Shown: positions 8,404 through 17,955 of the stretch, piece after piece
Numbering within the stretch: position 1 is the first letter of the stretch
Layout: each line of letters starts with the position of its first letter
Assembly (NCBI GenBank): GCA_902826055.1
Contig: CADEDJ010000001.1
Coordinates: forward strand, 77,815-129,171
Direction of reading: 5' to 3'
Source: an uncultured Nitrosomonas sp.
GTDB lineage: Bacteria; Pseudomonadota; Gammaproteobacteria; Burkholderiales; Nitrosomonadaceae
Length of the DNA: 51,357 nt
Program-made: the position numbers and the translations under genes
Notes under the pieces: generated by a model
The model's database searches: none
Told to the model about the DNA's origin: nothing
What the model saw: the letters and a program-made list of their open reading frames with translations, nothing else

Positions 8404-8985
8404 TCATTGCTGAAATACTTCATTAGCAAAACGGAGGAGTTGAGCGCTTAGTCTTAAACCATTCTGTTTTGCAGCAGAAAGATTGGCTTCAAAAATTACT
8501 TTTCCTCCGCTAATAGCCATATTAAGCATAATACCCTGTTGGCAACTGCCGGGTGAATCTGCAATGGTCAATATCGGTTTTCCATTCAGTAGTTTCAAAA
8601 TACCGTCAAGATTATTGATAACAGAACGAGTAATAAAAACAACTTGGCATGTCGGCAACGCATCTAAATTTTGCGGATACTTAACTACTATTTCCTGCTG
8701 ATCAACTTTCTTCTGGTGCAAATGTTGTATATGTTCACCGAAAGGGTCATCACCATAAATACAATACGCTAGATACTGACTAGATTGATTAGGCCACTCG
8801 GTATACATAGCAAAATTGTACAAAAACGCCACTTTTAACCGGTATTCCGATGGTTGCTCAGCTTGTGCTCGCGGTGAATGAACCAGTACTAAAAAACCGC
8901 ACCATAGTAAGACTGTGAATAACAGTCCCGCTGCATGTTTTTTAGAATGAAGATTAGCGAACCAGCGGACCATATGGCGATGCAC
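8404..8985 (-). CDS. YfiR-like periplasmic protein
   Basis: The 193-residue protein has an N-terminal hydrophobic signal segment (about residues 18-38, ending RAQAEQ) and the YfiR family opening EYRLKVAFLYNFAMYTEWP. It also has a GDDPFGEHI segment and a later VFITRS / ILTIADSPG region. YfiR proteins act in the periplasm; in Pseudomonas YfiR restrains the diguanylate cyclase YfiN. No YfiN-like membrane cyclase is adjacent. The start is the GTG directly after the stop codon of the TonB receptor gene, or the ATG four codons later; either way the two genes are translationally linked. TonB-receptor/YfiR pairs are common and often include a sensor kinase, absent here. Confidence 0.85.
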   Translation of the reverse strand: MHRHMVRWFANLHSKKHAAGLLFTVLLWCGFLVLVHSPRAQAEQPSEYRLKVAFLYNFAMYTEWPNQSSQYLAYCIYGDDPFGEHIQHLHQKKVDQQEIVVKYPQNLDALPTCQVVFITRSVINNLDGILKLLNGKPILTIADSPGSCQQGIMLNMAISGGKVIFEANLSAAKQNGLRLSAQLLRFANEVFQQ

Positions 8986-11031
8986 TCAGAAACGATAATC
9001 CAGTCTGAAACGCACGGTCCGGCCTGGCTGAACAAAACTATTTTGCCAATTGATATCCGCAGCCGGGTGCTGGTAATTCTCCTTAAATAAATTATAGAAG
9101 CTCAAAGACGCTTCTAACCCTTTCACCCAGCGAACATCCGTTACAAAATTAAGATTGGAGAGTACATAATCATCGGTGTGCGAGCCATCAAGCGTCTTGC
9201 GCTTGCCAAAGTATTGCAATTCATACCCCGCACGTAAACCTGTCATCAATGGAATCGGAATAGAAATATTCAATTTGCCTAAATGGTAAGGAGAATTGGG
9301 CAAGTGCGCATCCTGCTGTTCGGCATTCTGAATACCGTAACTACTCCGCAGCCTGACCCCGCTATCCCAAGTTTTATCGAGTGATAGTTCAGCACCTCTG
9401 GCTAGCACTTTCTTTGGCGACTGCTGATACTGAGTAAGCTCAGAGAGTGGATCCATTCCTAAAGTAATGAGGTTATGCATATCCCATGCATAAGCGGTAG
9501 CCCGAAGATTCATATTCAATTGGGGACGATAATCGGTGACCAGCTCGAGCGTATCAACCATTTCAGCGCGTAAGCCAGGATTAGCAACCTGCGTTATACC
9601 ATCATCATAATCCCGTTCAAACGAATTGGGCGCACGGTGAGCACGTCCATAGAGCGCTTTGAAAGTCGTTTTAGGTGTTGCCTGCCAGATCAGTGCGCCG
9701 CGCGGGCTTAAGCGGCTGTTAATCCAACTGTTGAAATCGTAGCGTAAGCCGGCAGTTGCTGAAAGCGTATCGGTAATGCGCCATTCATCCTGGATATATA
9801 CCCCTGTGCGTACCATCGAGCTTTTAATCAATAGATTGCTGTCTTCCGAATTATCCAAATTATGGTACGTTTGCTTGATGCGTGTATTGTATTGATACTC
9901 GACCCCTAGCATCAGAGTATGATGAGTTAACGCCGTAGAAAGTAAGCGCAGTTCCGCACCATGCCAATCACTTGGTCCGGTCGACAATGTCCGTTCGCCA
10001 CTATAGATTAAAAGACTATCCCAGTCGTATTTGCCCAAAAATAACCTGCCCAACACGTTAAGTGTATTGTTGGCAAAATTGTCGTTGTACTGGATTTGTG
10101 TGTTTAAGCGGCGATCCCGTACAAATTGTCCGGCAACCAGCGGATCAGAAAAATAAGAGCCCGTAGGATCTTCCTTCTTACGATCACCATAGACAAAATC
10201 AAATGAAAGCGGGCCACGCGATACATTTGCAAATACTTGCTTGACATTTTCACCATCCAAGCGATGTGCGATACCTGAAATATTTGTCTCGCCATAATCA
10301 AAGAAGCGGTCTGCTCCCCGTGCCTGCAAGGCTGAAAAGGAAATGATTGCATCAATGCCATTATCGAATTTTTTACCAAAAGTCACGCGCTCTTGCGGCA
10401 TAGTTTCAGCAGTTTGATACGAAGCGGAAAGCTCGGCGCCTTTCACATCAGATCCTTTGCGGGTAATGATATTGACCACACCCAGCATGGCATTTTGACC
10501 ATAGACAGCGCTACCAGGCCCGGGGATAAATTCAATCCGCTCAATCAAATCGATATCAAGTGGAAAATCACGTCCCACCGGCCCTTGGTCATAGGTCGCA
10601 TCGTTGATGCGATTGCCATTGATCGTCACCAACACACGTGTATTAAAATCCCCTGGCAATCCAAAACCGCGCACGCCTAAAAAATCATATTGATAATCAT
10701 ACGTCGTATGAATGCCGGGAAGACTGGCCAATGCTTCATTTAATGTGCGCCAGCCGTAGTTTCTGATATCCTGACGTGTAATGACAGTAACTGCGGCAGC
10801 AACTTGCTGTTGTTTTTGTTCGTACTTGGAAGCTCCTACGATACTGACATTCATCAATTCTTCCAGACTCATCTGTTCCAAATGTTTGGTTGCCAAAACA
10901 GGAGGAGCAACGATAATAAAAAAACCGAATAGCAATCCCCTCTTAACAGGGAAATTGCTACTGAATACACTAAATTTTCGTGGCATGTATGGATAAACAG
11001 GGCTAATTTTCGAATGCCCCGATTTAAACAT
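8986..11031 (-). CDS. TonB-dependent outer-membrane receptor
   Basis: A 681-residue beta-barrel receptor with an N-terminal signal region (hydrophobic LLFGFFIIVAPPVLA, about residues 33-47). The plug domain (about 65-185) includes LPGIHTTYDYQYDFLGVRGFG, VLVTINGNRIND and the typical PGPGSAVYGQNAMLGVVNIITR. The barrel ends in an aromatic residue (LDYRF). It probably imports an unknown metal chelate or organic ligand using TonB energy. No Fur box is visible upstream, and no siderophore genes are nearby, so the substrate cannot be named. The YfiR-like gene starts immediately after its stop. The start may instead be the internal Met (MPRKF) 15 codons in. Confidence 0.92.
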   Translation of the reverse strand: MFKSGHSKISPVYPYMPRKFSVFSSNFPVKRGLLFGFFIIVAPPVLATKHLEQMSLEELMNVSIVGASKYEQKQQQVAAAVTVITRQDIRNYGWRTLNEALASLPGIHTTYDYQYDFLGVRGFGLPGDFNTRVLVTINGNRINDATYDQGPVGRDFPLDIDLIERIEFIPGPGSAVYGQNAMLGVVNIITRKGSDVKGAELSASYQTAETMPQERVTFGKKFDNGIDAIISFSALQARGADRFFDYGETNISGIAHRLDGENVKQVFANVSRGPLSFDFVYGDRKKEDPTGSYFSDPLVAGQFVRDRRLNTQIQYNDNFANNTLNVLGRLFLGKYDWDSLLIYSGERTLSTGPSDWHGAELRLLSTALTHHTLMLGVEYQYNTRIKQTYHNLDNSEDSNLLIKSSMVRTGVYIQDEWRITDTLSATAGLRYDFNSWINSRLSPRGALIWQATPKTTFKALYGRAHRAPNSFERDYDDGITQVANPGLRAEMVDTLELVTDYRPQLNMNLRATAYAWDMHNLITLGMDPLSELTQYQQSPKKVLARGAELSLDKTWDSGVRLRSSYGIQNAEQQDAHLPNSPYHLGKLNISIPIPLMTGLRAGYELQYFGKRKTLDGSHTDDYVLSNLNFVTDVRWVKGLEASLSFYNLFKENYQHPAADINWQNSFVQPGRTVRFRLDYRF

Positions 11032-11265
11032 GCCCGGTTACGAATGAAAGAATAGAGAAATAAGGCTTTATCCGCCTAATTTATTGCATTCCGCAAACTT
11101 ATCGGTTTAACCGGAGAATACAGCAACAATGAACCATCCATTGGGTAAAATTTTTGTATCGTTTATACCAATGAATTTTACTTTCTGAGAAATCAAAGAT
11201 CGCACAAAGATCGAATCGAGGGTACTGAATTTAAGATTAGGGTGAATCTCATTTCGGCTGTTATC
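11032..11265. other. Intergenic region upstream of the TonB receptor
   Basis: About 230 bases between the receptor start and the ABC exporter stop. It must hold the receptor promoter. I find no Fur-type palindrome and no clear terminator. Confidence 0.4.
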
Positions 11266-13104
11266 TTATAACCCCAGGAATCCTCCCGATTGGTGATCCC
11301 ATAATTGCGCATAAAGCTGATTGTTTGCGATCAGTTTGGCATGACTACCCTGTTCGACGATGTGACCTTTGTCAAATACGATAAGCCGGTCCATCGCAGC
11401 GATGGTGGATAGCCGGTGTGCGATCGCGATCACCGTTTTGCCTTCCATGAGTTGATACAAGCTTTGCTGGATACTGGCTTCTACCTCGGAATCCAGAGCG
11501 GAAGTGGCTTCATCCAGCACCAGAATGGGTGCATTCTTCAGCAATACCCGCGCAATGGCAATGCGTTGACGCTGTCCGCCGGAAAGCGTAACACCGCGTT
11601 CTCCAACATGCGCATCGTAGCCGGTACGGCCTTTGATATCGCGTAATGCTTGGATAAACTCATGTGCCTGCGCCTGCTTGGCGACCGCAATCATTTGTGC
11701 ATCCGTTGCATCCGGCCTGCCGAATAAAATATTGTCACGAACCGAACGATGGAGTAACGACGTATCTTGCGTCACCATGGCAATATTGGCACGCAAGCTA
11801 TCTTGCGTAACGGTACGAATATCCTGGTCGTCGATGGCGATATGGCCCTGTTGAACATCATAGAAACGCAACAACAAATTGACAAATGTTGACTTGCCCG
11901 CACCTGAACGGCCAACAATGCCAACTTTCTCACCAGCGGCAATATGCAAATTGAGGCCGGAAAAGATAGAAAGCGATGCCTGTTGCTGCGGGTGATAGGA
12001 AAAAACAACCCGATTGAAATCAATCGTACCTTGCGGCACTTCCAGATCAGTTGCATCGGGCGCATCCGTGATGAGCTGCGGCCGCGAAATCGTGTTCATG
12101 CCATCTTGCACAGTCCCCATATTTTCAAATAGCGCGTTGACTTCCCACATGATCCAATGCGACATACCCGTCATGCGAATCGCCAGACTCATGACGATGG
12201 CGATCGCGCCAGGGCTGATGTCGCCTTGCTGCCATATCAACAATCCCAACGCGCCGGTTGCAAAAACCATCAGCATATTGATCGTCCAAACACTGAAGTT
12301 CAACCCGGTTGCCAGGCGCATTTGCGGATACACCGTAGCCATAAATTCTTCCATACCGGATTTTGCATAAGCTGATTCCCGCTGGCTCTGGGAAAACAGT
12401 TTAAGCGTCAAAATATTGGTGTAACTGTCGACGATACGCCCGGTCATCAATGCGCGCGCGTCAGCTTGCAAGGTGGAAACGCGCTTTAAACGCGGCACAA
12501 AATACGACAAAATGCCGATGTATAAAAACAACCAAACCAGTATTGGCAGGCACAGATAGGGATCGGCTTTGACCACTAGAAACAAAGTGGTAGTGAGATA
12601 AACCGTCACAAACAAGATCACATCGAGTAGTTTTAGCACTGTTTCACGTACTGCCAGCGCAGTTTGCATCACTTTGGTAGCAATCCGGCCACTAAATTCA
12701 TGCTGAAAAAACGCGTAGCTCTGATTGAGCAGATAACGATGCGACAGCCAGCGTACACGCATCGGAAAATTCCCCATCAGCGCCTGGTTGATTACGAGTG
12801 CATGCATTAGCACCAATAGCGGAATCCATATCAGAGTGAAGATTGCCATGCCCAGCAGAATGGGCCATTCGCTCTCCAAGAAATGTTCAATTTTTTTTCC
12901 TGCCAGCCAATCAACCATTTGTCCGAGCACGCTGTATAACAGGGCTTCGCTGACAGCCAGGAGAGACGTCAATAGCGCGAGCAGTACCAGATAAGATTCA
13001 ATTCCACGAATATAGTGGCGACAAAATTGATACAACCCTTTGGGCGGCTCAACCGGATGCTCCGGCGGGTAAGGAGAAATCAGGCGTTCAAAGAAACCAA
13101 ACAT
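11266..13104 (-). CDS. ABC exporter, fused membrane and ATPase domains
   Basis: A 612-residue half-transporter. The N-terminal six-helix exporter domain (about residues 30-330) precedes an ATPase domain (about 365-600). The ATPase domain has Walker A GRSGAGKST, signature LSGGQRQR, Walker B ILVLDEATSALD and the switch His in AIAHRLST. It would act as a homodimer in the inner membrane exporting a lipid, peptide or drug. It lies 19 bases after the TraB-family gene in the same direction, so they may be co-transcribed. The substrate is unknown. Confidence 0.93.
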   Translation of the reverse strand: MFGFFERLISPYPPEHPVEPPKGLYQFCRHYIRGIESYLVLLALLTSLLAVSEALLYSVLGQMVDWLAGKKIEHFLESEWPILLGMAIFTLIWIPLLVLMHALVINQALMGNFPMRVRWLSHRYLLNQSYAFFQHEFSGRIATKVMQTALAVRETVLKLLDVILFVTVYLTTTLFLVVKADPYLCLPILVWLFLYIGILSYFVPRLKRVSTLQADARALMTGRIVDSYTNILTLKLFSQSQRESAYAKSGMEEFMATVYPQMRLATGLNFSVWTINMLMVFATGALGLLIWQQGDISPGAIAIVMSLAIRMTGMSHWIMWEVNALFENMGTVQDGMNTISRPQLITDAPDATDLEVPQGTIDFNRVVFSYHPQQQASLSIFSGLNLHIAAGEKVGIVGRSGAGKSTFVNLLLRFYDVQQGHIAIDDQDIRTVTQDSLRANIAMVTQDTSLLHRSVRDNILFGRPDATDAQMIAVAKQAQAHEFIQALRDIKGRTGYDAHVGERGVTLSGGQRQRIAIARVLLKNAPILVLDEATSALDSEVEASIQQSLYQLMEGKTVIAIAHRLSTIAAMDRLIVFDKGHIVEQGSHAKLIANNQLYAQLWDHQSGGFLGL

Positions 13105-13123
13105 ACTCAGTCATACTTCTTAT

Positions 13124-14365
13124 TTAACTACTGCTTAGTTGCTCAAAGATCCTAAATCCAGCCACATAAGTACCAATGGCGGAACCCAGCGTAGAAAAAA
13201 TAAAAATCAGTAATATGCGCGTGACCTGATTATTCCACCAGCCTTTCAAAGTGGTGGTGTCGGCTCTAAGCCGATTAAAATCTTCTACTTTCGGTTTACG
13301 CAAGTAAGCCTCTACTGCCGCAACTACCATTCCTGCACCTATGGTTGGATTTAAAGATGTCAACGGCGCTGCCAGAAACGCAGTCACTATCGACAGCGGA
13401 TGAGCAAAAGCGATCGCTGCTCCTATAGCTGATAAGCCACCATTAATTACAATCCAATCTATTACCATGGCAGTGCCTATTTCCGGGCTGCGCATAAACC
13501 CAATGACAAAACCTGTAAGAATAAGCGCAACAATCATCCAGGGAATATATTTGAACCAGCGGGAGGAGGACGGAATAATCTCGAGTTGTGCAATTCGCTC
13601 ATCCGCATTGACCATATTTTGCGTTCCAAGCTGCTGCGTCATTCCATTTAGGTGACCGGCACCAACCACGGCCAAGATATGCTGGTATTTGTTTTCCTGG
13701 CATTCCTTAATGAGGCGAGCAGTCATGTATTCGTCGCGTTCACTGATTAGTGGGCGGAACAAGTCTTTCTCATTTTCTGCAAACTGTGAAAAAGAACTTT
13801 CGAGAACATCGCCTTCTTTTAACCGTTCAATTTCAGCTTCACTGAATTTTTCTTTACTGATCACGCTGGCGATCAAGCCTGCAAACAAGTTTATGCGTTT
13901 CCACCACGGCACGCTCCGATAAATCCGCTTCATAGTTGTGCCAATTTCACGATCGATTAGCAAAACCGGTAATTTTTCAGCTTGTGCATCTTTAATCGCA
14001 ACACGCATTTCGGCACCTGGTTCAATACCGAATTGATCTGCCATACGTTGCTGAAAAGCGCCTAATGCAAGACTAGCCGCAACCATACTCGCTTGGCCAT
14101 TTTTGATTACCTGAAACAAATCCATTTTGGCCATAGCATCAGGATTAACGATAACTTTGTGACGACTCGGACATAATTCAACAGCCACGGCATCATATTT
14201 TCCTGTAGCGATTAACTCCTTTACCTTGTCTGCGCTGGCTTTTGAAACATGTGCAGTTCCTAACAAGGTAATATTGCAATTATTCACCGTTACGGTTTTG
14301 ATCGGTTCAACTTGCTCATGATTCTGTTTCAATAAAGCAACATCATATTCTTCTATATTATTCAT
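13124..14365 (-). CDS. TraB/GumN family membrane protein
   Basis: The 413-residue protein has an N-terminal TraB domain (about residues 25-240) with NITLLGTAHVSKASADKV, VAVELCPSRH and a late VVGAGHLNGM. Several C-terminal membrane helices follow (about 270-410). The family includes the enterococcal pheromone-shutdown protein TraB/PrgY and is related to Tiki-type metalloproteases; the GTAH and GxGH motifs are the proposed active-site histidines. The bacterial role is unproven. The ABC exporter gene follows closely, which could couple the two functions. Confidence 0.88.
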   Translation of the reverse strand: MNNIEEYDVALLKQNHEQVEPIKTVTVNNCNITLLGTAHVSKASADKVKELIATGKYDAVAVELCPSRHKVIVNPDAMAKMDLFQVIKNGQASMVAASLALGAFQQRMADQFGIEPGAEMRVAIKDAQAEKLPVLLIDREIGTTMKRIYRSVPWWKRINLFAGLIASVISKEKFSEAEIERLKEGDVLESSFSQFAENEKDLFRPLISERDEYMTARLIKECQENKYQHILAVVGAGHLNGMTQQLGTQNMVNADERIAQLEIIPSSSRWFKYIPWMIVALILTGFVIGFMRSPEIGTAMVIDWIVINGGLSAIGAAIAFAHPLSIVTAFLAAPLTSLNPTIGAGMVVAAVEAYLRKPKVEDFNRLRADTTTLKGWWNNQVTRILLIFIFSTLGSAIGTYVAGFRIFEQLSSS

Positions 14366-14725
14366 CGACTCGTATTTAAGGATATTAGAAAGATCAAGCG
14401 GCGTACTATAAATTAATTGGGAGTTATCCGGTCAATAATTCAAACAAAATTCGATGTCACATTTGCAAGATATTTTCATTTTCCAGCTCCATAGCACCGA
14501 CAATATATAGCCAATCATTTGAATTATAATGATAAATTCAGAACGCCATTTATTTCCCAATCATTGCATCTATCATTTGTTCTGCAAAATTTCTCCGGCA
14601 TGATTTAACAACGATGCAAGGCAGGAAACATAAATAACAGTGTACAATTTGCAATAGTGTAAAAATAAAGAAATTTTATACAACCAGGCACTTGTAAAAA
14701 AGACTTGCGAAAAGGAGTGGATGTG
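14366..14725. other. Intergenic region between divergent TraB and lipoprotein genes
   Basis: About 360 AT-rich bases holding two divergent promoters. A purine-rich AAGGAG (14712-14717) is the ribosome site of the lipoprotein gene. No other element is clear. Confidence 0.5.
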
Positions 14726-15169
14726 ATGAAACGACCCATTACGGCAGTATTATTGTTGACTGTTGCCTTGATACTACCGAGCTGCGCAGCATCTCCAGAA
14801 AATTCTCATGCGTCGTATGTGACATCGTCACAATTTCAAACATATAGCTGTGAAGAACTGTTAGCGGAAATTGAGCGTATTCAAACCAGGGTTAATCAAC
14901 TCACAGGCAAACCCAACGACAAAACTCCGGCCAAAGATCAGTGGGTTTTGGGCACTGATCTGTCCCTTTCCTGGGCGGCATTGTTTGCACTCAGTGGAAC
15001 CAAGGAACAGGAAGCTGAGTATGTGCAATTGAAAAGTGAATATGATGCAATCCAACAATGGGCAGTCGCAAAAAAATGCCCGGGCATCATTCCACCAGCC
15101 GATAACCCCCCTGAATTTGATCCGAATTTAGTTGAAGAATCCAGATCGGATAGAGCAACCAGTCGATGA
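14726..15169 (+). CDS. Putative lipoprotein
   Basis: A 147-residue protein with a signal peptide (MKRPITAVLLLTVALI) ending at LPSC. That is a plausible lipobox with Cys at about residue 20, although Pro before Ser is unusual. The mature part has an SYxxSSQFQTYSCEELLAEIERIQTRV pattern seen in small hypothetical lipoproteins of proteobacteria, and a helical region near 75-110. AAGGAG eight bases before the ATG at 14726 decides this start over the upstream TTG. I do not recognise a function; it is probably anchored in an outer or inner membrane leaflet. Confidence 0.8.
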   Translation: MKRPITAVLLLTVALILPSCAASPENSHASYVTSSQFQTYSCEELLAEIERIQTRVNQLTGKPNDKTPAKDQWVLGTDLSLSWAALFALSGTKEQEAEYVQLKSEYDAIQQWAVAKKCPGIIPPADNPPEFDPNLVEESRSDRATSR

Positions 15170-15202
15170 TAATATCTCTAGCCTAACTAACAATGGCAGC
15201 GA

Positions 15203-16921
15203 TCACATAAGCCTGGCCCGTTTTAATGCACGATGTTTGGTGAGGTACCGAGGAGTCCAACCATAAGGTATTTTGTACACAAAATGATAACGTGCAACAT
15301 GGTAACTAGGATCAAAGCCATAAAAATTTAATTGCATTTCATTCAGTTCTTCATTGCGATATTCCTGCAGAGGTTTCTCCTGTTCGTCTACCTGGCGCTG
15401 GTATTGCTTCTTACTCAGCAATTCAGAAAACTCCGGATCAGTTGCAATGGCTTCCGCAACGCACCTGATTTTTTTCTTAAAATCTTCCCTGTTCATTGCA
15501 AAACAATCATCGATCAATCCGTTATCACGCGCTTCCAATGCACTAATCGGAAAACGATTTTGCATAATATGCTTGACTTGGCGCTCGTTGACTCGCCGCG
15601 GTAGAAGATAAGTCCAGTATTCGGAACCATAAAGATTGCCCATATTTTTATAATGCGGATTCAAAATAACACTTTCGCGAGCAAAAACATAATCAGCAGC
15701 TAACGACAGAAAAACACCACCCGCACCGGCATTGCCCTGCAAAGCAGCAATGGTAAGTTGGCGATCAGTGGTGATAATGGCATGCACTAAATCATTCATG
15801 GCATTAATATTGCGCCAGGATTCATCAGCAGGACTGATGGCATTCTCGATATGATTGAGGTGAATACCGTTACTCCAAAAATCAGATCCCCCCATCAGCA
15901 CGATAACTCGAATATCGCGCTCAATCGCTTTTAGATAAACATCGTGCAAACGCTTGCATTGCTCACTATCCATAGCGCCGTTATAAAATGTAAAGTAAAG
16001 AAAGCCAATATTATTGTGCTGCTCAAACCGGATGTCCCGATATGTATCGTCGAATGGCATGCAAAAAGGATCATAAGACACTTCAGGTACATCGGTAAGG
16101 TAATCCTGCAACACAGTCGTAGCAGCAAGTTTTAAAACTGGTTCAGTATCATTTTTTGGTTTTAAATGTCCGATCCATACCGCACCATCCACGGTAGCCC
16201 GGCAGATGGCATTATTGCGTTTGGCTACAACTGTCCCAGGTTCACCTGTTAAGTACTGTTCACGGCAGGCATCAAACAGATAATAAGATTTGCCAAAAAG
16301 GGTATCCAGAACACCCGGAAAACCATCAGCGGCATGTATTTTTCGCAATACTCCAAGGGTGTTATCGTGCTGCCAATCAATCCTCCGATCAAGCTGTCGC
16401 ATCGGCGCATGCAATCGGCCCAGTACATCTACGCGCGAGTAATCTAAAGGAACCGGTTTAAATGTGCCCGATTCGAATCGCCTTACTGCAGCCAATACAG
16501 CGGTGGTTGCAGCTTCAGTCACTTCCTGGCGGTACATACTGCTTTTCGTGGTAAACCGCATTGGAAATTTTTCCGCTGCCCAGATATCACCAGCATCCAT
16601 TTCGGCATTGGCTTGTAATACAGTGACTCCCCACTCCCGATAACCATTCATAATCGCCCAATCCAACGCCGCAGGACCGCGATCACCGATAATTCCAGGA
16701 TGAACAACGAAACATGTCAATCTACGCCAGACTACTTCTGGAATGGCACGCTTCAAGAACGGCGCAACAATCAATTCGGGCTGAAACAATTCGACTGCTT
16801 GCTGAGTTACGCTATCATTAATATCAAATTCAATCGATATATCATGCCCGCAACGCTTCAATTCCACGAATAAACGCTGCGCCAAGCTATTGAAACTATG
16901 TGTAAGAAATAAAATCTTCAA
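15203..16921 (-). CDS. hypX: Hydrogenase maturation protein HypX/HoxX
   Basis: A 572-residue two-domain protein. The N-terminal third resembles formyl-THF transferases, with the HPG motif at His74 and MDAGDIW with Asp109. The C-terminal part (about 280-510) is a crotonase-like fold with GGSDFWSNGIHL and GNAGAGGVFLSLAADYV. HypX makes CO from formyl-tetrahydrofolate for the active site of O2-tolerant NiFe hydrogenases. Length matches the family. No hydrogenase structural or hyp genes are in this window, so the gene is isolated here; they may lie elsewhere. It stands alone between unrelated neighbours. Confidence 0.92.
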   Translation of the reverse strand: MKILFLTHSFNSLAQRLFVELKRCGHDISIEFDINDSVTQQAVELFQPELIVAPFLKRAIPEVVWRRLTCFVVHPGIIGDRGPAALDWAIMNGYREWGVTVLQANAEMDAGDIWAAEKFPMRFTTKSSMYRQEVTEAATTAVLAAVRRFESGTFKPVPLDYSRVDVLGRLHAPMRQLDRRIDWQHDNTLGVLRKIHAADGFPGVLDTLFGKSYYLFDACREQYLTGEPGTVVAKRNNAICRATVDGAVWIGHLKPKNDTEPVLKLAATTVLQDYLTDVPEVSYDPFCMPFDDTYRDIRFEQHNNIGFLYFTFYNGAMDSEQCKRLHDVYLKAIERDIRVIVLMGGSDFWSNGIHLNHIENAISPADESWRNINAMNDLVHAIITTDRQLTIAALQGNAGAGGVFLSLAADYVFARESVILNPHYKNMGNLYGSEYWTYLLPRRVNERQVKHIMQNRFPISALEARDNGLIDDCFAMNREDFKKKIRCVAEAIATDPEFSELLSKKQYQRQVDEQEKPLQEYRNEELNEMQLNFYGFDPSYHVARYHFVYKIPYGWTPRYLTKHRALKRARLM

Positions 16922-17051
16922 TGAAGTTGTTTAACGGAAGAATTCAAAGTTGCGGAAACACTCAAACAATGACCACCAGCCATTATTTCAGATTCCAAAC
17001 GCAAGCGGCCATCACTTTTAGATGCATCGCTCTTTGGACAATTATTTCAGA

Positions 17052-17678
17052 CTATGTTCTATTAATATGATCCTGCTCTGTCAACCACAAAGTTTTCACA
17101 TAAGATTGATTCAAAGCAAGCCATTGCAATGCAATGATTGCACTGGCGGAATTAATTCTGCCTGATTGTAACATTCCGAGCGCTGCATCCAATGTGACGA
17201 CATGAACCTTAATATCTTCACCCTCTTCACGGGCGCCATATATACCGCCTGCTTGCGATGTATCAACTCGGCCACAAAATAAGGCAATACGTTCTGTAGT
17301 GCCGCCAGGACTGACCAAAAAATCATACAATGGAATCAGATTACTGATGGAACAATTGGCTTCCTCGAGACTTTCTCGTGTAACCACTTCCACAGCCGTT
17401 TCCCCGGCATCAATCATACCCGCTACAATTTCCAACAACCACGGACCACCTGATGCAGCCAGTGCGCCAACACGAAATTGCTCAATCAGAATGACTTCGT
17501 TACGAATGGGATCATAGGGTAAAACCGCTGCCGCATGGCCACGCTCGAAAATTTCCCGCACCAGCGTCTGGCTCCAATTACCATTGAATAACCGGTGACG
17601 TAAGCGATAGCACTCGAGGCGGAAAAACCCTTCGAAACAAACTTTTTTTTCCAGAATTTCCACATCAGTATTCGTCAT
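17052..17678 (-). CDS. nudF: ADP-ribose pyrophosphatase (Nudix)
   Basis: A 208-residue Nudix hydrolase. The box GMIDAGETAVEVVTRESLEEA matches GX5EX7REUXEEXGU apart from an Asn in place of the last Gly, and falls at about residues 90-115. The flanks match NudF/ADP-ribose pyrophosphatase (VILIEQFRVGA, then FVSPGGTTER-like LVSPGGTTERIALF). It cleaves ADP-ribose to AMP and ribose-5-phosphate. Other Nudix sugar-nucleotide substrates are possible. It is a single gene followed by a short gap. Confidence 0.9.
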   Translation of the reverse strand: MTNTDVEILEKKVCFEGFFRLECYRLRHRLFNGNWSQTLVREIFERGHAAAVLPYDPIRNEVILIEQFRVGALAASGGPWLLEIVAGMIDAGETAVEVVTRESLEEANCSISNLIPLYDFLVSPGGTTERIALFCGRVDTSQAGGIYGAREEGEDIKVHVVTLDAALGMLQSGRINSASAIIALQWLALNQSYVKTLWLTEQDHINRT

Positions 17679-17757
17679 TTCTACATCCTATAAAGCCAAA
17701 TAACCTAATACTAACGTGAATCCGCTTACTAAAGACGAACCACTGAAAACTTAATAT

Positions 17758-17955
17758 CTACTGCAATCCCAATGAATCAAGGTCAATATCCTCCTCATCA
17801 TTTTCAAAATCATCTTTAGTAGCTTCAAATTCATCAATTATTTTTGCAAACCGGCCGACAGGAATCTTGCTATCCATCAGATCATCATCTTGGTAATTTT
17901 CATCTTCAGCCGAATAAAAACCATCGTCATCATCAAAGGAAAGTTCTTTAATCAT
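17758..17955 (-). CDS. Small acidic protein of unknown function
   Basis: A 65-residue, strongly acidic protein (Asp/Glu about one third), without cysteines or membrane segments. It opens MIKELSFDDDDGF and has a PVGRFAKIIDEFEA core that could form a helix. GGAGG sits eight bases before the ATG at 17955, so I prefer this start over the upstream ATG that would contain the ribosome site in its own codons. I do not recognise a family. The good ribosome site and conserved-looking core make it a likely real gene. Confidence 0.65.
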   Translation of the reverse strand: MIKELSFDDDDGFYSAEDENYQDDDLMDSKIPVGRFAKIIDEFEATKDDFENDEEDIDLDSLGLQ

